From contig NC_054877.1 in NCBI RefSeq assembly GCF_018320785.1, forward strand, positions 33,688,151-33,752,150: DNA of 64,000 nucleotides. Direction: 5' to 3'. This DNA comes from Cheilinus undulatus. Its lineage: Eukaryota; Chordata; Actinopteri; Labriformes; Labridae. The notes beneath the pieces are model-generated. The model saw only the letters and a program-made list of their open reading frames with translations, did no database searches and was not told the origin of the DNA. The position numbers and the translations under genes are program-made. The first letter of the stretch is position 1. Each line of letters opens with the position of its first letter. Positions 23,465 to 37,000 of this stretch are shown here, one piece after another.

Positions 23465-23960
23465 GCAAAAACATCTTCTCTGCAGAGACAAGCTTTCAGT
23501 GTAGCTCTGTGCTCTTGTTTTAAAGGCAAATGTGATCCAGTTTTAATTAAACTGCTGCTTTTGGCTACATCCAAGCTAACAGCTACTGCGGCAGCAGCCA
23601 TTGGGTACACCGGCAAACCCCACCAGTAATGATAGCAAACCCACGCCGAAGATGACAAGGAGAAGAGCGAACACATCTTTTCCGTCATGAAATACTTTTG
23701 GTGTTGCTCTTTGCCCTTTTATTCATAAAGACATGTTGTCCAGTTCTGACAAAACTGATGCTGTGGCTATGTCCCAGCTAATCACTCCACTAGCAGCCAT
23801 TGTATACAACCAGACACACAACAACTCACCCTTTCCCCCGTAACTCTCATGAGCTCGTACTGAAGCAAATGGGCAGAAGAACAAAAACATCTTTCCCATC
23901 ATGAAAATCTTTGTTATTTTTATTCTTTATTTCATACAGAACGTTGTCCATTTGTGGTAT
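23465..23960 (+). repeat. tandem repeat of about 205 bp (2.5 copies)
   Basis: Three anchors ACATCTT(C/T) occur at 23471, 23673 and 23887. Shared downstream words are GTCCAGTT(C/T)T, AAAACTG(A/C)TG, GGCTA(C/T)(G/A)TCC and AGCAGCCATTG. The copies are diverged and non-coding, and look like a fragment of a dispersed satellite-like repeat. Confidence 0.6.
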
Positions 23961-26900
23961 AATGGACACTATGCTAAAGCATCAAACAAGACTCAAAGAA
24001 CCTTTAATTGCTTTCTATTTAAGCTAATATAATGAAGAATACATTTAAATAAAGAGCAGCATAGTCTCTGTTCCCTGTTTCTTCTGATTTGATCTCTACC
24101 TCCAAATGGCTCTTTTGCTAGCTGCTTACTTTGTCTTTTATCTGGTTCTCTACAGTGGCTTTTTTCTGGAAACAGCTGGATGTCAACAGCTAAACCAAAA
24201 CAGTAAAGTGATATGAATAAAATCACAACAAGGATCTGAACAATGTAGCTGCTGTAGAGCTCAAAGGATGTAACACCAAATACTGATAGTAACATTTAGA
24301 GTTAAAAGCGCTTTTTCAGAACAAAAATGTGATTATGTTGTTTTAATTTCCAAACATTAAGAGTTATCCAAGACAAAAATAATTTTTTTTTACTTAGTTA
24401 TATTAGGTTAATTTGAATAACAACCCAAAAATCATCATCTTCATCAACTTTCCTAAACATTGTCAGATTTACTGACTGTTATGGGTTGATAAGTTGGATG
24501 TCTGTTGCTTGTATTAAGAAAAAAAAAAGAAGAGTTCAACCATGAACTAAAATGAAAGCATGAATAATGTGTATAAAAATGTTCATGTGTGTCAATTTCT
24601 ACAGCCTACGTGTGTGTGTGTGGAGCCTGGGAACCAGAGGAATCTGAAACCTCCAGGTCTTAGTGAGTCATGTTTTTCTAGGTTTGAGTGACCCACTAGT
24701 CTCTCTTTCTCTGAGGATAAAAACATCAAAGAACTGATGTAATGACTTTGTGTAATGTAACAAGTAAAATATAACAACTCATAATGTAATAACAGGTCAA
24801 TAATGTGACAAAATGCTGCTGTTATATTTTGTGTTTCTTGTTACATTATGAGGCTTAAAACTGTCCATTACATTAGGAGTTTTTGTTACATTTTTCTTGT
24901 TACATTAACAGCTCTTTCATGGCAACTGAGCTTTCTTAAGACTGATAAACAACTCTAACTGGAATCATCACAGCTAGAATCATCTTATTCCAGAAACTTT
25001 GTGGTAAAGATTAAGCCATAGGTGTAGGCTGATAAACATTGCAACTCTCCTCACTTCTCTCCACATCTTCCTCAAAGACAGTCACTTCTGACTGAGAAAA
25101 CCCAACTTGGTGGAAGCTACAAGTGCTGAACTGAAGCCACAACATCAGTGGGTCAACTGTGAACATGTAAATAACTGAAGCAGTCATTACCCTGGTGATA
25201 AAGGTCTTATGAAAAAAGGCATCTTGGGAAATGTAGGACTCAGTGTTGGAATCTCTCAGCTACTGGTACTCTGATTTTTTACTATCTCCAACTTTTTATC
25301 CTGTGATTCCTCTAATCTTTCTTCCATTCATTCAACCTTATTTAGATCTCAATGGCCAAATTTTCACTGATGTCAGGACTTCTCCTTCCTAGGTGAAATA
25401 AATATTCATGGCTTCAAGCAAAGTTTGGTGTAATCAAATAGGAGAGTAAACAAAACTAAGTGGAACAGTTCAACAGCATTTTTAAACTTCCTCTGCCACT
25501 GTTAAGAACAAACAAAAACTGAAGTGTGTGACGTGTAAATCTGAATCCTTCCTAAAGCTTTGGGAGGTGATAATGAAGATCAATAATAAACTGTAGAGAG
25601 GATTGCTTCTCACTGTCCACAAAATATTTGATGTTTCTAAACCTTGAAATTGGCTAAGCTGAATTTGTAACGGCACATGAAATGGTGATGTGACTGTGTC
25701 AACAAAAAGATTTCTTTGTTCTTGAGGCATAGACAAGTTTTGTGAGCGCATCAACATAAAATAAAGTGTGATAAACACTATTTTTTTATTTTAGTTACAG
25801 GATGATAAAAAAGGAATCATTTCAGCAGGCTGAATCAGAAAGAGAGGATTTACCTTGTGGGCTTGTGCTGCCCTCTACTGATCAAAGGTTGAACTACAGT
25901 GAACACTACTACTGTTGAACACTATTTAACATCCACCTGTATTACTTCATCTACAATAACTATATATATAGCTACTTTAAGTAGAAATGTTAAAATCTTA
26001 AAGTGAAAACAGAAACAAAGATGAGTGAGGATCAGTCTGTCTGTGTAATCTGTGAAATAAGTTGGCTGTGAAGCCTGTGATCAGTGTTTTACGAAGGCTG
26101 TAGGCCATTCCCTTCAAGTGACTATCACATGATTAACAATTGATGACAAATGTTATTCAGTCTTTTTTGGGTGAATATTTTTGATTGGAATAAAACTGAT
26201 TTCATTTTGTTTTTTAGACTCTAAGGCTGGGGCATCATGCTTTTGTATCGTTTGTCCATGTTCATGTCCATCTGGGCCACGGTTATGAAGGTAATATCTC
26301 AATGAACGAATGGAGAATGAACTGGTTAAATTTTGGAGGTCAGAATTCGAGGTCAGTTTGCTTCATTATGGACCCTTGTTTGTGAGCAAGATATTCCATA
26401 TTTGCTTTGAGGGATATGCTTTCAGCTTTGCACAAATAGCCGCTCTGACTGAAGGATAAACTAAATTTTTGAGTTACAAAGCCAAGGTCCTTGTTATCAG
26501 TTGGGGTTTCACAAATCTGAATTTAACTCATGAAAGAAATAGGACAGTAAGGGTTGTATTTTCAGACCTATTTTAAGGGCTAATGGTTTCTTTCTTAATT
26601 TTTTATCATATATTTTTGGATGGCCCACCATGCTTTTTGATGCATGGAGGGCATCAAAAAGCAGACCTCTCTTGGCATGTGTGGTTGTGCACTGATGCAC
26701 ACACAAACATATATTGAACTTTAATCTTTCATTTGCCTGATTTAGCAAACAGCAGAAAAACCCAACTAGTAAAATGAGGCGAAAGTTAGCCCTACTTGGC
26801 AAGACCTCTCAAAATTTTGGGCCCCACTTTGAGAACCACTGTATAGTACATTAATCCATATGAAATATAGGAATATTGTGTATAAAGAAACACCTTTGCC

Positions 26901-26985
26901 TCATTTGGACTATACTGTGTTCATTAACAGAAACAATTGTTTTTTGTTTCCCAAAGGAGGCCTAAATTCTGATATTTAAATAACG
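23961..26985. other. intergenic DNA with minor repeats
   Basis: It holds a short (GT)n at 24608-24620, an interrupted inverted repeat of ATAATGTAA/TTACATTAT words at 24770-24910, and a hAT-like terminal word (CCACTTTGAGAACCACTG) ending near 26840. The sequence TGCCCTCTACTGA at 25869 matches the CTCF core at all but its last base. No gene is supported. Confidence 0.4.
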
Positions 26986-27222
26986 CAGTGACCCTCAACT
27001 CGTCAAGCATCAAGACCCAGCACCATCTCCTTAATGACAAATAGCAACCCAAATTTCTTAAAATGTTCAGTCATAACCAAATGTATTCAAAGAAAAATGG
27101 AGACACATCCTTCAAAATAAAAGCATGTCATTGACTTTTGCCATATTTTTTCCATGCATACATCCATGGCCTACTGAAAGTGGCTTTATGGCCCACTTTT
27201 GAGTCCTGAACCAGGAGTTGAG
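26986..27222. mobile_element. possible hAT-type MITE
   Basis: The left end CAGTGACCCTCAACTCG at 26986 is partly mirrored by CCAGGAGTTGAGAAGG ending near 27226. Length and termini fit small non-autonomous hAT elements. Target-site duplication was not resolved. Confidence 0.35.
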
Positions 27223-27445
27223 AAGGTTTTTATTAACATATCTTTACACCAAGGGAGATGAACTTTCTATATCTATATCATTGTTATCAAATCAGGCCTT
27301 CTTAATGATGAATTTGACTTTGAACATCCATTCAGACACACAATAAGCCCTTCATGATGGTTAATAATGACCATTCAGCTTCATAGATTATGAAACAATC
27401 TGAAGTAACCCATTTAGCATTTTCAGGAGCTTCTTAAGGTAAAAG

Positions 27446-28111
27446 CTAAGGTAGGATCCTCTTTTCAATTTTCTTTCCAATTTTCTTAAAGGTCAGCTGG
27501 AAGTCAAGACCTGGTTGTATCTTCTGGATAATTCCCTTTAGCTGTAAGATACAAAATAATGGTCATCATATGCCAGTGTCCACTGTGCAACTTTCATAGA
27601 GTCATCAGTTATACAGATGTGATATTAAACTGTCTGAGCACATGAATGTAAATGTGTGAACTAAGTTAGTGACTGACCTGGTTTAAGAGCAGAGCAATAG
27701 TTCTTTTATTTAGCTCCACAGTGGACCTGACAGTCGTTCTTAGAATTACTATAACTGTCAAACAAACAAAATACAATTAAAACAATCATCTCAGCTATGT
27801 AAGGATAAAATTCTTATTTTATTTGACAATTATTACACAGTAAAAGCACCTACCATTGTCTGCTGAATCAGGTGTGAACAGGGATGATATTTCCTGGGCT
27901 GAATGCTCAAAAGGAGGCATGGCTGACGTCTCTGGGTCAGAGAGAAAAGATGCTGCAGAAACATTATAAATAAAGGAAATCTTGTTTTAAAAACTTAAAT
28001 AAGAGCTAAATGACAGAAAACATATTCTAAAGGGTCTTCTGTAGGGGTTTACTTACTTAACTGTGTAGAACATAGGCTCAGATATCCAGCAAACAGGATC
28101 AGCAGCAGCAT
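27446..28111 (-). CDS. unrecognised small secreted protein (108 aa, four exons)
   Basis: Exons (minus): 28111-28057, 27952-27854, 27754-27678 and 27541-27446. The exon junctions are clean GT-AG with phases 1, 1 and 0. The 108-aa product begins with a strong signal peptide (MLLLILFAGYLSLCSTQL). An acidic/Ser-Pro-rich linker follows (SDPETSAMPPFEH...). The rest is largely helical and amphipathic (VIVILRTTVRSTVELNKR, TIALLLNQLKGIIQKI), ending in a strongly basic tail (FKKIGKKIEKRILP). After the signal peptide there is no cysteine. I do not recognise it. Size, exon number and amphipathic helices recall small apolipoprotein-like or antimicrobial/hormone precursors, but this is speculation. It lies about 2.9 kb downstream of ccdc39 on the same strand. 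Confidence 0.68.
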
Positions 28112-31013
28112 GTTGAAGATTTATTCCAAATTTTATAAAGGAAAAAAGAAATCTGTGGACAGAAAATTCCTCCTGTGCTTCATCTGAGGCTCTGGCTACT
28201 TTTGTTCTGTCCCTGCTTCTACAGAAGGTGTGGCTATAAACAACAATACATCTGCTCCTCAAAGAATGTCTGGTCCTGAGGGATAAAGGCAGGTAAAGTC
28301 GGACAAAAAAGTCAAAACAAAACAATGAAATATGAAGAGGCCCCTCATCTTCAGTGTGTCATGGACGCTGCATTTGCTCTGTTGTTATGCTGTTGTGCAG
28401 AATTCACACCTGTGTGTCCATATTTCATCTGTAACCTTAGACTCTAAAAGAACTGGGCAAAGTATGAAGGACAGTGGACATTTGGTTACTGAAGGGGGCT
28501 TTGAGGCCAATCCATGGTGACTGCAATGTTAAACTGATGTCTCAATCCTAACCTCATAAGACCCTGCATGTACATATGAAGACTTTATTATGTTTTGGCC
28601 TTTCTGCAACACAGCAATAATTTTTGCTAGTAAAGTATTTTTGATAATTGTTCAAAATGTCAACTAAAGTTTAAAGGATTTGCTTGAAATGTTAGGAGAA
28701 TTTGCTGTGAAATTTTCAGGAATGTCCCTCAGAAATGTTTGTGAATATGTTTGGATGTTATGGTATTTTCATAAAAATTCTGGGGATATGTTTCCATATT
28801 CTAAAAAGTTTCATTGAAAGTTTTGAGGGAAATTTGAATTGATTTTTTGGGGATTTATTTGGACATTTTCAGGCACTTTAAAAATTAAGGAAATGTACTA
28901 TATTTCAGGGGAATTTCATTTGAATTTATAGGGGGAGTTTGGTTCTTTTTTGTTGTTATTTTCACAGAAATTTCCTTTGATTTTTTCTCTATGAATTTTG
29001 GGGAATTTGGATGTTTAGAAAAACTTTCCATCATTTTCATTGAATTTGGGGAATGTATTTTTACATTTTGGGGATATAATAAGAAATTTTAGGGAAGATT
29101 TTCTAGAAAATGTTGAGGAATTTGCATGTAGTTTTTTATTGGAATGTATATGCTGTATGAAAAAGTTTCTCTGAAACATCTGGGGAATACTTGAAGACTT
29201 TTTTGGGTATTTTTTCAGGGGATTCTACAGACTTTAAGACAAAAAAACAAACAAACAAACAAACAAACAAACAATAAATGAGACAAAAAAAACCCTCTGT
29301 GTTTCAATTGTTAAATTATGGTGATCTGAGGACTGGTGAACTCTTTATGACAAAATATACACAAACCATAATGAACAAGACAACAAAGGACAAAAGGAAA
29401 CAAGAATTGTGTTTAAATTCATAAATGATGAGTGAGAAAAGTCTAATCTGTTAACTCTATTAAAATAAAGCCTGTGTTTTTACAATTACAAGCACACAAA
29501 ACCTTTTTTGGGGAAACTAAGCATCATTACGCTACATTATATACAACCAAATGGGAAAACTTAAAGAAGTGGTCTACAAGTGCTTATAATGGAACAAGAC
29601 ATTTCTAACTCCTTGAATTACCAAAATATTTGAAAGCTGTTTTTTAAAAATGTTTCCATCATGTCACAGACAGTTGTTTTAAGCAATCTGAAGAAACCTA
29701 AGACATCTGTCTCGATGGGACAGAGATGTTTTGTTTTGCTCTATCCACATTTGTCAGTAACAGTGATAACAAAACTTGGGTCAATGACATGCATGCATGT
29801 TTTGTGTCTGAATCTATTATTTCCATTTAAATAAATTGATCAGTTCATGGCTCATATCAGTTGGTTCTACAGAACCTTCTTTGTGTACATTTTTGGTAAT
29901 ATAATTAATTTCATATTTTGGTATCTCAAAGCCTAAAAATTTCAGGTGACGCAACTGTCCGAGTGAATAAACAGATTACTGACATAATCAAAAATGTCAT
30001 TTTAATTGGGATAAACTTCAATTTAGAATGCTTTGGCATGATTTTTGGAGTAAAATCTTTGAAATGAACAAATGTTTAAAAATGTGTCAATCTAAAGTTA
30101 GTTAAATCGTTAAAAAATATTTATCCTTGAATTTGTAAGTTCTTTAATGTCAGGGTGGGCCAACCATAAGTATTTTATTTTGAAATGAAACGATAAAAAA
30201 AGATCGTAGCATAATTGATCATTTATTTAACTCCAGAAGACACTCGTGGCAGAGTGTAATGGTTTGTTTATCTTTTTCATGTAAAGATAAAAACATTTAT
30301 TTTCAGTCACAGGTGAATGGGCACACCTCTACTGTCAAGTGTTAAATTCAAGATAAAACTGCTACAAACTTATTTTACCATTAAACTCCTGATTTTATTC
30401 TAAAAATATGTGTCCACTTTCTAATAAGAACAAAGTAACAACATGTGTCGAAGTATTAGTGGTTTTATTTGAAATCGACTGCAAATGTCATGTGGCGCAA
30501 CCAGTGCTTCAGGTGGTGAAACTGCAAAAAGTGTCAATATATGAAATGAATAATATCATTTATCACTCTAAAATATTGTTTTTACTTTTAATTAGGTATA
30601 TGAGGTATCACGTATTTAGATAAAATTGATTTCAGTTTTTCTTAAGGCTGGGTCAGACTTCACAATTTTTTTGATCGTTCTCAACAGCACCATGTCGGAC
30701 TTTGTTGAGTTGTGGCCGTGGGGCGTCTTGGATGTGTCATTAATTATATCACATTACAGGAGCATTTGTCATTCCTGATGCTAAAAATCAGGACCATGAG
30801 CCGCGATGTTACAATCGGGCCAAAATCTAGCTGAATTTGTGCAGTTTGAGCCAGCCTTTAGGTATCCTCTTTGTGACTAGAATAAAGTAATTATATGTCA
30901 AAATATTCATCTGTTTTATTTGAAATTAGCTGCAAATGTCAGGTGCTGCAACTGCAAATCAATTACGCTTTATATGTCATTAACCCACATGAACTTTATA
31001 AAGAAGAACTGTA
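28112..31013. repeat. intergenic, AT-rich degenerate repeats
   Basis: Positions 28680-29230 form a degenerate array of T-rich phrases containing TTTTGGGGAATTTGGA-like words. An (ACAA)n microsatellite lies at 29246-29273. A segment at 30395-30500 (ATTTGAAATCGACTGCAAATGTCA...) is repeated directly at 30865-30955, and its core word recurs near 29940. No gene is seen. Confidence 0.55.
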
Positions 31014-34000
31014 TCATGCATTCTTTGAATTTGTGCTGCTACTGCTGCTGTTGCTGACAGAGCTGGAGCGCCTGGAGGAGGTGGGAGGAGAACAGGTCCC
31101 AGCCAGGTCCAGGGCCAGGTCCACAGTCTTCAGTATGGGGGATTGCAGTGCAGAGGCCCTCGGGCTGCTGCCAGCTGAGGATGCTGAAAACCTAAGGAAA
31201 AAGACCATAAAGATACTGAGAAGAGCACAATGTATGTGTTTTAGAATAATTAATGGTGGCAAATTAGATGAGATCTTTAGATTTTTAATCATACAGATAA
31301 TGAGAGAGAGATAAACCCATGTAGAAACCACAGGCATTAAGAGCTGAATGGTTTTAATATGATGACAAAAGTGCATTTGTAAATGTTTCCACAGCACAAA
31401 ATTTGAAAAATAAGTGCAACAAGTTCCAAGTTGTGACTGCTGCAAAACAAGCCTTCATTCTGTTTCTCAGTTCTGGAGAAATGTCAGTCGGTCTGACCTG
31501 AGGGAGGCGGAGCTACGGGCAGAGTTTGTCTTGGAGCTCTGGCGGCTTGTGGGAGTGGAAGGTCGAGATGGCAGAGTCAGACTGGCCTAGGAGAAACAGC
31601 ATATTAAAACTGAAAAGTTACAGTAGATTTTTTTTATCTTCACTTAAATCCCACCTATGATTCCAAAAATGACAATAAATCAAACCCAATCATGGTTTAG
31701 AGCTCAAAGTTTTCATGTTTCCTACCTGAAGGAAGTATTTCTCCAGTGCTGATGTGAGGTCAGGATTGTCCTCCATGGCTTCAATCAGAATCTTGTCGAT
31801 ACTCTTGTTGAATTCCATCAGCTCCTTTAGTCGTATGCCTTTCTCCTCAAAAGTTGTAGTGTTTTTTGCAGAGCAGATCTCTTTGATCAGTTTAAAGCAC
31901 TGAGCAAACAGCAGAGGGATTTTTGAATGTGACTAAAATACACTAAACTCATTTGAATCTAAAATTGCTTTTATTATTTCATTTTACTAAAGATGAAGGA
32001 TGTCAGATGTGTTAGGGAAAAGTGGCACAGTGAGAAATCATACCTGCTTTGTGGTTCTGCTAGTTTTCTCTTCTTGGGGAGCAATTTCTGTCTTCATCTC
32101 ACTGATAAGTGACTGGTTTGACTCTATTTTATCTTTCTCCACCTGCTCTTGTTGCATTTGGCTCTCCACGGTATTGATCATGTCCTGGAAATGGAGAGGG
32201 GCAAACATACACTATCAAACACAACAGTAATGCGTAGAAGAAGTAAAAATGATGTTTTCACTTTATTTGACAAATCTATGACAAGCAGTTTTTATCGCAA
32301 TGTGTGTTACTGTGCCTCTCGTGTCAAATTGTCTCTAAACATGCTTACAGTTGAAAATAGCCTCTGCTAACTGCCATTAATCCATAAACAGCACTGGAAA
32401 AATGTGACAAACTATTTTGCAAGCCTATACCATGGAGCCTGCATAAAAAATGGTGGTGAAAATGTCAATTACACAAGATAAATGTTTACTGAAAACACAT
32501 TATTGACACCAAACAGCCTGTTAAATCATCACTCTGTCATCCTCTGAGTTTGCCACCTTTCCAAACTACCCCTCATGAGAACTTACATCAAACTAAACTA
32601 TGTTTGAGCTAAGGCATAGCTGTTGAAACCCATAGAGTTGGCAGGTATGAATAAAAGAGAAATAAGCAGCAAATCTTTGACGATGGAGCATGTTTATATA
32701 CATGGTGACTTTTTAAAGATTAATTTAACAATTAGTTATTTCTGGGAGTGCTGTTGTTAGATACATATTGCTTTTTTAAAAGAAGATTTGAGTAACTGTG
32801 GACTTTTTGGTCTGTCTATTAAAAACTAACCTGCATATCCTGTTGAAACTCTTTCATCTTCCTTCCCTTAAACCTTAGCATCTCTTCAGCTGCATTCAGC
32901 TGCTGTTCTAGCTTCAGGTTTTCCTGGAACTCTGGACCTAAAACACAAACTTAATCAACAACCTTGTCATAAACAGTACATTTATAATCACATAACTCCT
33001 ATCTAAAAGTCTCTTGTGTTTATGGTTTAGTGAAATTCTCCATATTTGGTCATACATACTCGATTCACTTGCTTTGGTGAGTGATTTGCGAAACTCCCCA
33101 TTACAGTGGTTGAATAACTGGATGGTGTTTTCCAGAGCTTTATTTTCCAGCTCCACCTTGCGGACTTGAGTATCAAGACTATCTCCCTTCTGCCTGAGCT
33201 CCTCCTTCTCTTGTGCAGCCTGATAAAAGAGCAAACATCAGCAAGTGTGCAGTACAGAAATGGGAATAAGCTTTTTCAGTTTCAACAAGCGTAGTGGAGT
33301 TGAAAAAAAAAAAACTCTTACTTTTGTGATGTAGTATGCCTGTGATCTCTCCTCTTCCCCTTCTGGAGCTCCCAGTGAAAGCATCACCACCTCATAGCGT
33401 GTCTTCTGTACGTCGACCTTGGACAGTTTCTCATTCAGTTCAGCACTGAGACAGAATCAGCTGATCAATAAAGGGGGTTTTCTCTCAAAAGTGTTCTTTG
33501 AAAGGACGCTTATTTCAGGATTGTGCCTCAATTGTGCCATGAAAAGCAATGGAGAGAAAGTCTGATTACATTAAAAACTGATGGACTGATAAAGTTTGGA
33601 AGAGGGATTTTTACCTGAGTCTCTGCCTCTCCTCCTCACTCATTTTGAGCTGCTGAGCAAGCATTTCTCTGTAGACTTTGATCTCATCCTCTCGCTCCTT
33701 TATGACTCTCTGAAACTCTAGCTTCCTCTTCTCCAAAGAGAGCACGCTGTCCTCCTTGTTGTACATCAGATCCCTCTTACGCTTCACCTCCATCTTCAAG
33801 ATGTTGTGCTCCACCAAGTTGTCCTGGTGAGAAATGTGAGGCCATTATTTGATTATGAAAAACACATTTAATGTTTTTCCCAATCATCTGATTATTCAGT
33901 TTGTGTAAACTGTTTAATCTGTTTTCTTCAGTTCTATCATATCTAGTAATGTATGTGAACAGACAGGGAAGAAGAGGAAGCAAACATGGGGAGTAGCAGC

Positions 34001-37000
34001 ACTGGAAAGCAGCCTTTTAACAGTGTATTAGAAACAAAAATCTATGCTCAGTAAAGTTAAGGATATGAATGCCCTTCATCTCCTTGACAGGAGGAATAAA
34101 CTTAGCCCAAAATTAAAGAGGTAGTGAAAAAGCGGGGCTTATGTGACGTAGAAACCTACTGTCAGTTTGTGATGTACGTCACAAACTGTATATAAAAGGT
34201 TCAGAGACCACTCCCATCCTCTCCTGCACCTGAACTGCTTCAGCTCTGAGAGCCCCTGCTTTAGTTACACTGGTACTGGAGCAAACGGGCCAAACAGGTA
34301 GTGCTCAGGACCACCACTTCACAGCCTTCTTCAGGGGACACTGGAGGGGAAAAATCCTCCTCCTCAAAAGATCGCTCTGGGGCAGCAGTGCTACTCTGTG
34401 TCACTTTCTGGCAAGGGAACGTCATTGTCACTTCAGCTTTATCTGGAAAACCCGCTCCTTTAAAAAACAAAACAAACAAACAAAAAAAGGTCTTTCCCCC
34501 TCTCTCCTCTCAGTACCAAACTGCTCACTTTCTGTACATGTTTTTGAAATCTTGAAGTGAGAGTTAGCTCTGAGCTGGGGGTTCACTTACACTTTAATGA
34601 AATTTGTGTTAGTACATTATTTCTTTGTTGTAACAATGCTTCTTGGCAATAAATCTTATACTGTTGGAAAGTATGTTTATTTCCCTTTTAAATGGTGCCA
34701 CATTTGTAAGATATAGGCATTTGTGGGATGAGCAGCAGAGCTGAGTATGTGAGTTGAGCTCATGAATAATTGCCAAATCCTCTAAAAGGGAAATAAACAG
34801 GCTTTCCAGCGATATAAAGTTTATTGCCAATAAGCACTGTTACAACAAAGAAATAATCTATCTAACACACATTTTTGTACTTTTTGTGCTCAGTTTATTT
34901 CCTTCCATCAAGGAGAGGAAAGACATTGATATCCTTAATTTTATTAAGCATGAAATTTGAGAAGGTGTCATGAAAATGACTGAGATGGGGTATACAAGAA
35001 TTGTAGAGCAGATTTCTTGCTGCAGGAAATCCCTCAGACTAATTCTGAAATTATCTCCATTCTGTTTCTGAGAATTTGATCTCAACTTCTGCTAGGAATG
35101 CACAGCCAAGCCTACCGTCATTTCCTGGTTATGGAGACAACACAAAGAAAGAGAGCACTTTTGATTAAGCATGTTTTGTATGTGAAACAAATCCCACATG
35201 TCCATAATTGACACAGTGTTAAAAACAAAAGAGGAAGTTTTTAAAGTGCCTTCTTCTTCTACATCCTTTACATCTTCTAACTCTGGTTGTTTGCAATAGG
35301 CAAACAACGCTATTGTGCATGTACGCAACCGGTGAAGTTTTGAAAACAAGTGGAAGTTTGGTCGCATTTTCGGGTGGAAATCTGACTATTGATAGAATCA
35401 TGCCAATAGGGTTTTTACAGAGGGATTACTGAAGTACATCTGAATATGTCAAATCAGACTGCCATTAGAGTAAATTAAAACTGAAAGTGATGACATTCAC
35501 TGATCCAAGGATTACTACATATAAGTATCTTTGTTGAGCAACTTCAGGTGTATCTAAAACTGTGGCCTATTGCACCAGCTATGTCTAAGTTCCATGTTAA
35601 ATTATGTTGTGAAGTCTACACTAAACCACATGTTGAAACTACTTACAGTAGTTTTTAACTTAAACTGTGTCAGCATTTGGCTGCACCATGGGGAAAAAGT
35701 TTAATCTTAGTTGTTAGAACAAAGAAACCAAAATGTATGTAGAATATGACAAAGCATTTGGGTTACTCATTGCTTTTTTGAAATAATTTCTAAATGCCAC
35801 TTAGAAAATATGCAAATTCCCTAGTTTATAATGTGAAATAACTGATCAAATTATTGTATATTTGCATTTTAACAGGAGTACATTTGTCTATTTTTTATAT
35901 CACGAAATAAAGTGTAAATAACAACAGACCCAATACTGAGCCCTGGGGCAAATGCCTTTTTTTTTCTTTTTACTATTGGCATCTCCAAAGCAAAGAGCAC
36001 TGCCTTTAATTCTCTCTTCTTAATTGATGCTTATTTTTATGTTTCTTTAGGAGAATTTAATAAAAAGTAAAATTAAAATGACAACACTTCATTCATTATT
36101 TATGTATGTAGGATAGTCAGAATCAAAAATAAATCATAAGGGAATTTTTAAGTCTTACTTTCTCAATAGCTATGATTTTTTACAACTGCATTTCATTGCA
36201 TTGTACTTAGGACATGCGCAATGACAATAAAGTTGAATCAAATCTAATCTAATCTAAAAGATACGTCATTAAATATTTTTTGGCAAGAACCAGTTATCAA
36301 TTTATTTCATATTTTAACACATGGACAGTGGTCTTTCAAAAAAGAAAAAACAGTGCAAATCAGCAAATATGTTTTAATCATCTCAAAACAAAGACGTTTC
36401 TTGAAGTGGTGATTTTTCACAAATGACTTCAGAGATCTCATCTCACCTGCCATGATAGTTACCTGTTTCTTTAGCCTGATTCTGTTCAACTCTTTTCCAT
36501 TGGTAGTATTTTGCAGTCTGAGCACCTCCACCTTCTCAGTCAGATCCTTTTTATGAGCTTCTGATTTGTCCATCTCTTTCTTCAAGAAGCGAACATCATC
36601 CTGTTAGGGACACATGAGGGATTTAATTATTTCTAAGGCTAAGTTTGAATTCTACTCTGTTGTATTGAACACTGATGTAAAAACTGACCCACCGCTGCCT
36701 CCTTGAGTGCATTGTTTAGCATGTTAGCTGTCTTTTTCTTCTCCTCCAGGATTTCAGTCAGCTCTGTGATCTTCTCATCCAGCACTCTTTTTTCTTCTTC
36801 TTGAATGTTACCTTGCAGCTTAGCCATTTTCTTATCCATATGGAGGAGCTGCAAGTCCTACACAGAGCAGGAAATAAAAGGAAACTTCTGATTTTAGGTT
36901 CCTGGCTGTCTAGTCTAAGACAGCAAGAAAAGGTTGATGGTTTACTTATATACTTGTAAGTTTAGTTAGTGTACCTTCTCATGCAGGGTAGCCTGCAGTT

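Noticed and set aside
31014-31445. 143-codon minus-strand frame as a separate gene
   Set aside because: Only its 3' part (31014-31191) is coding, as the last ccdc39 exon joined in phase to 31498; the upstream part is intron.
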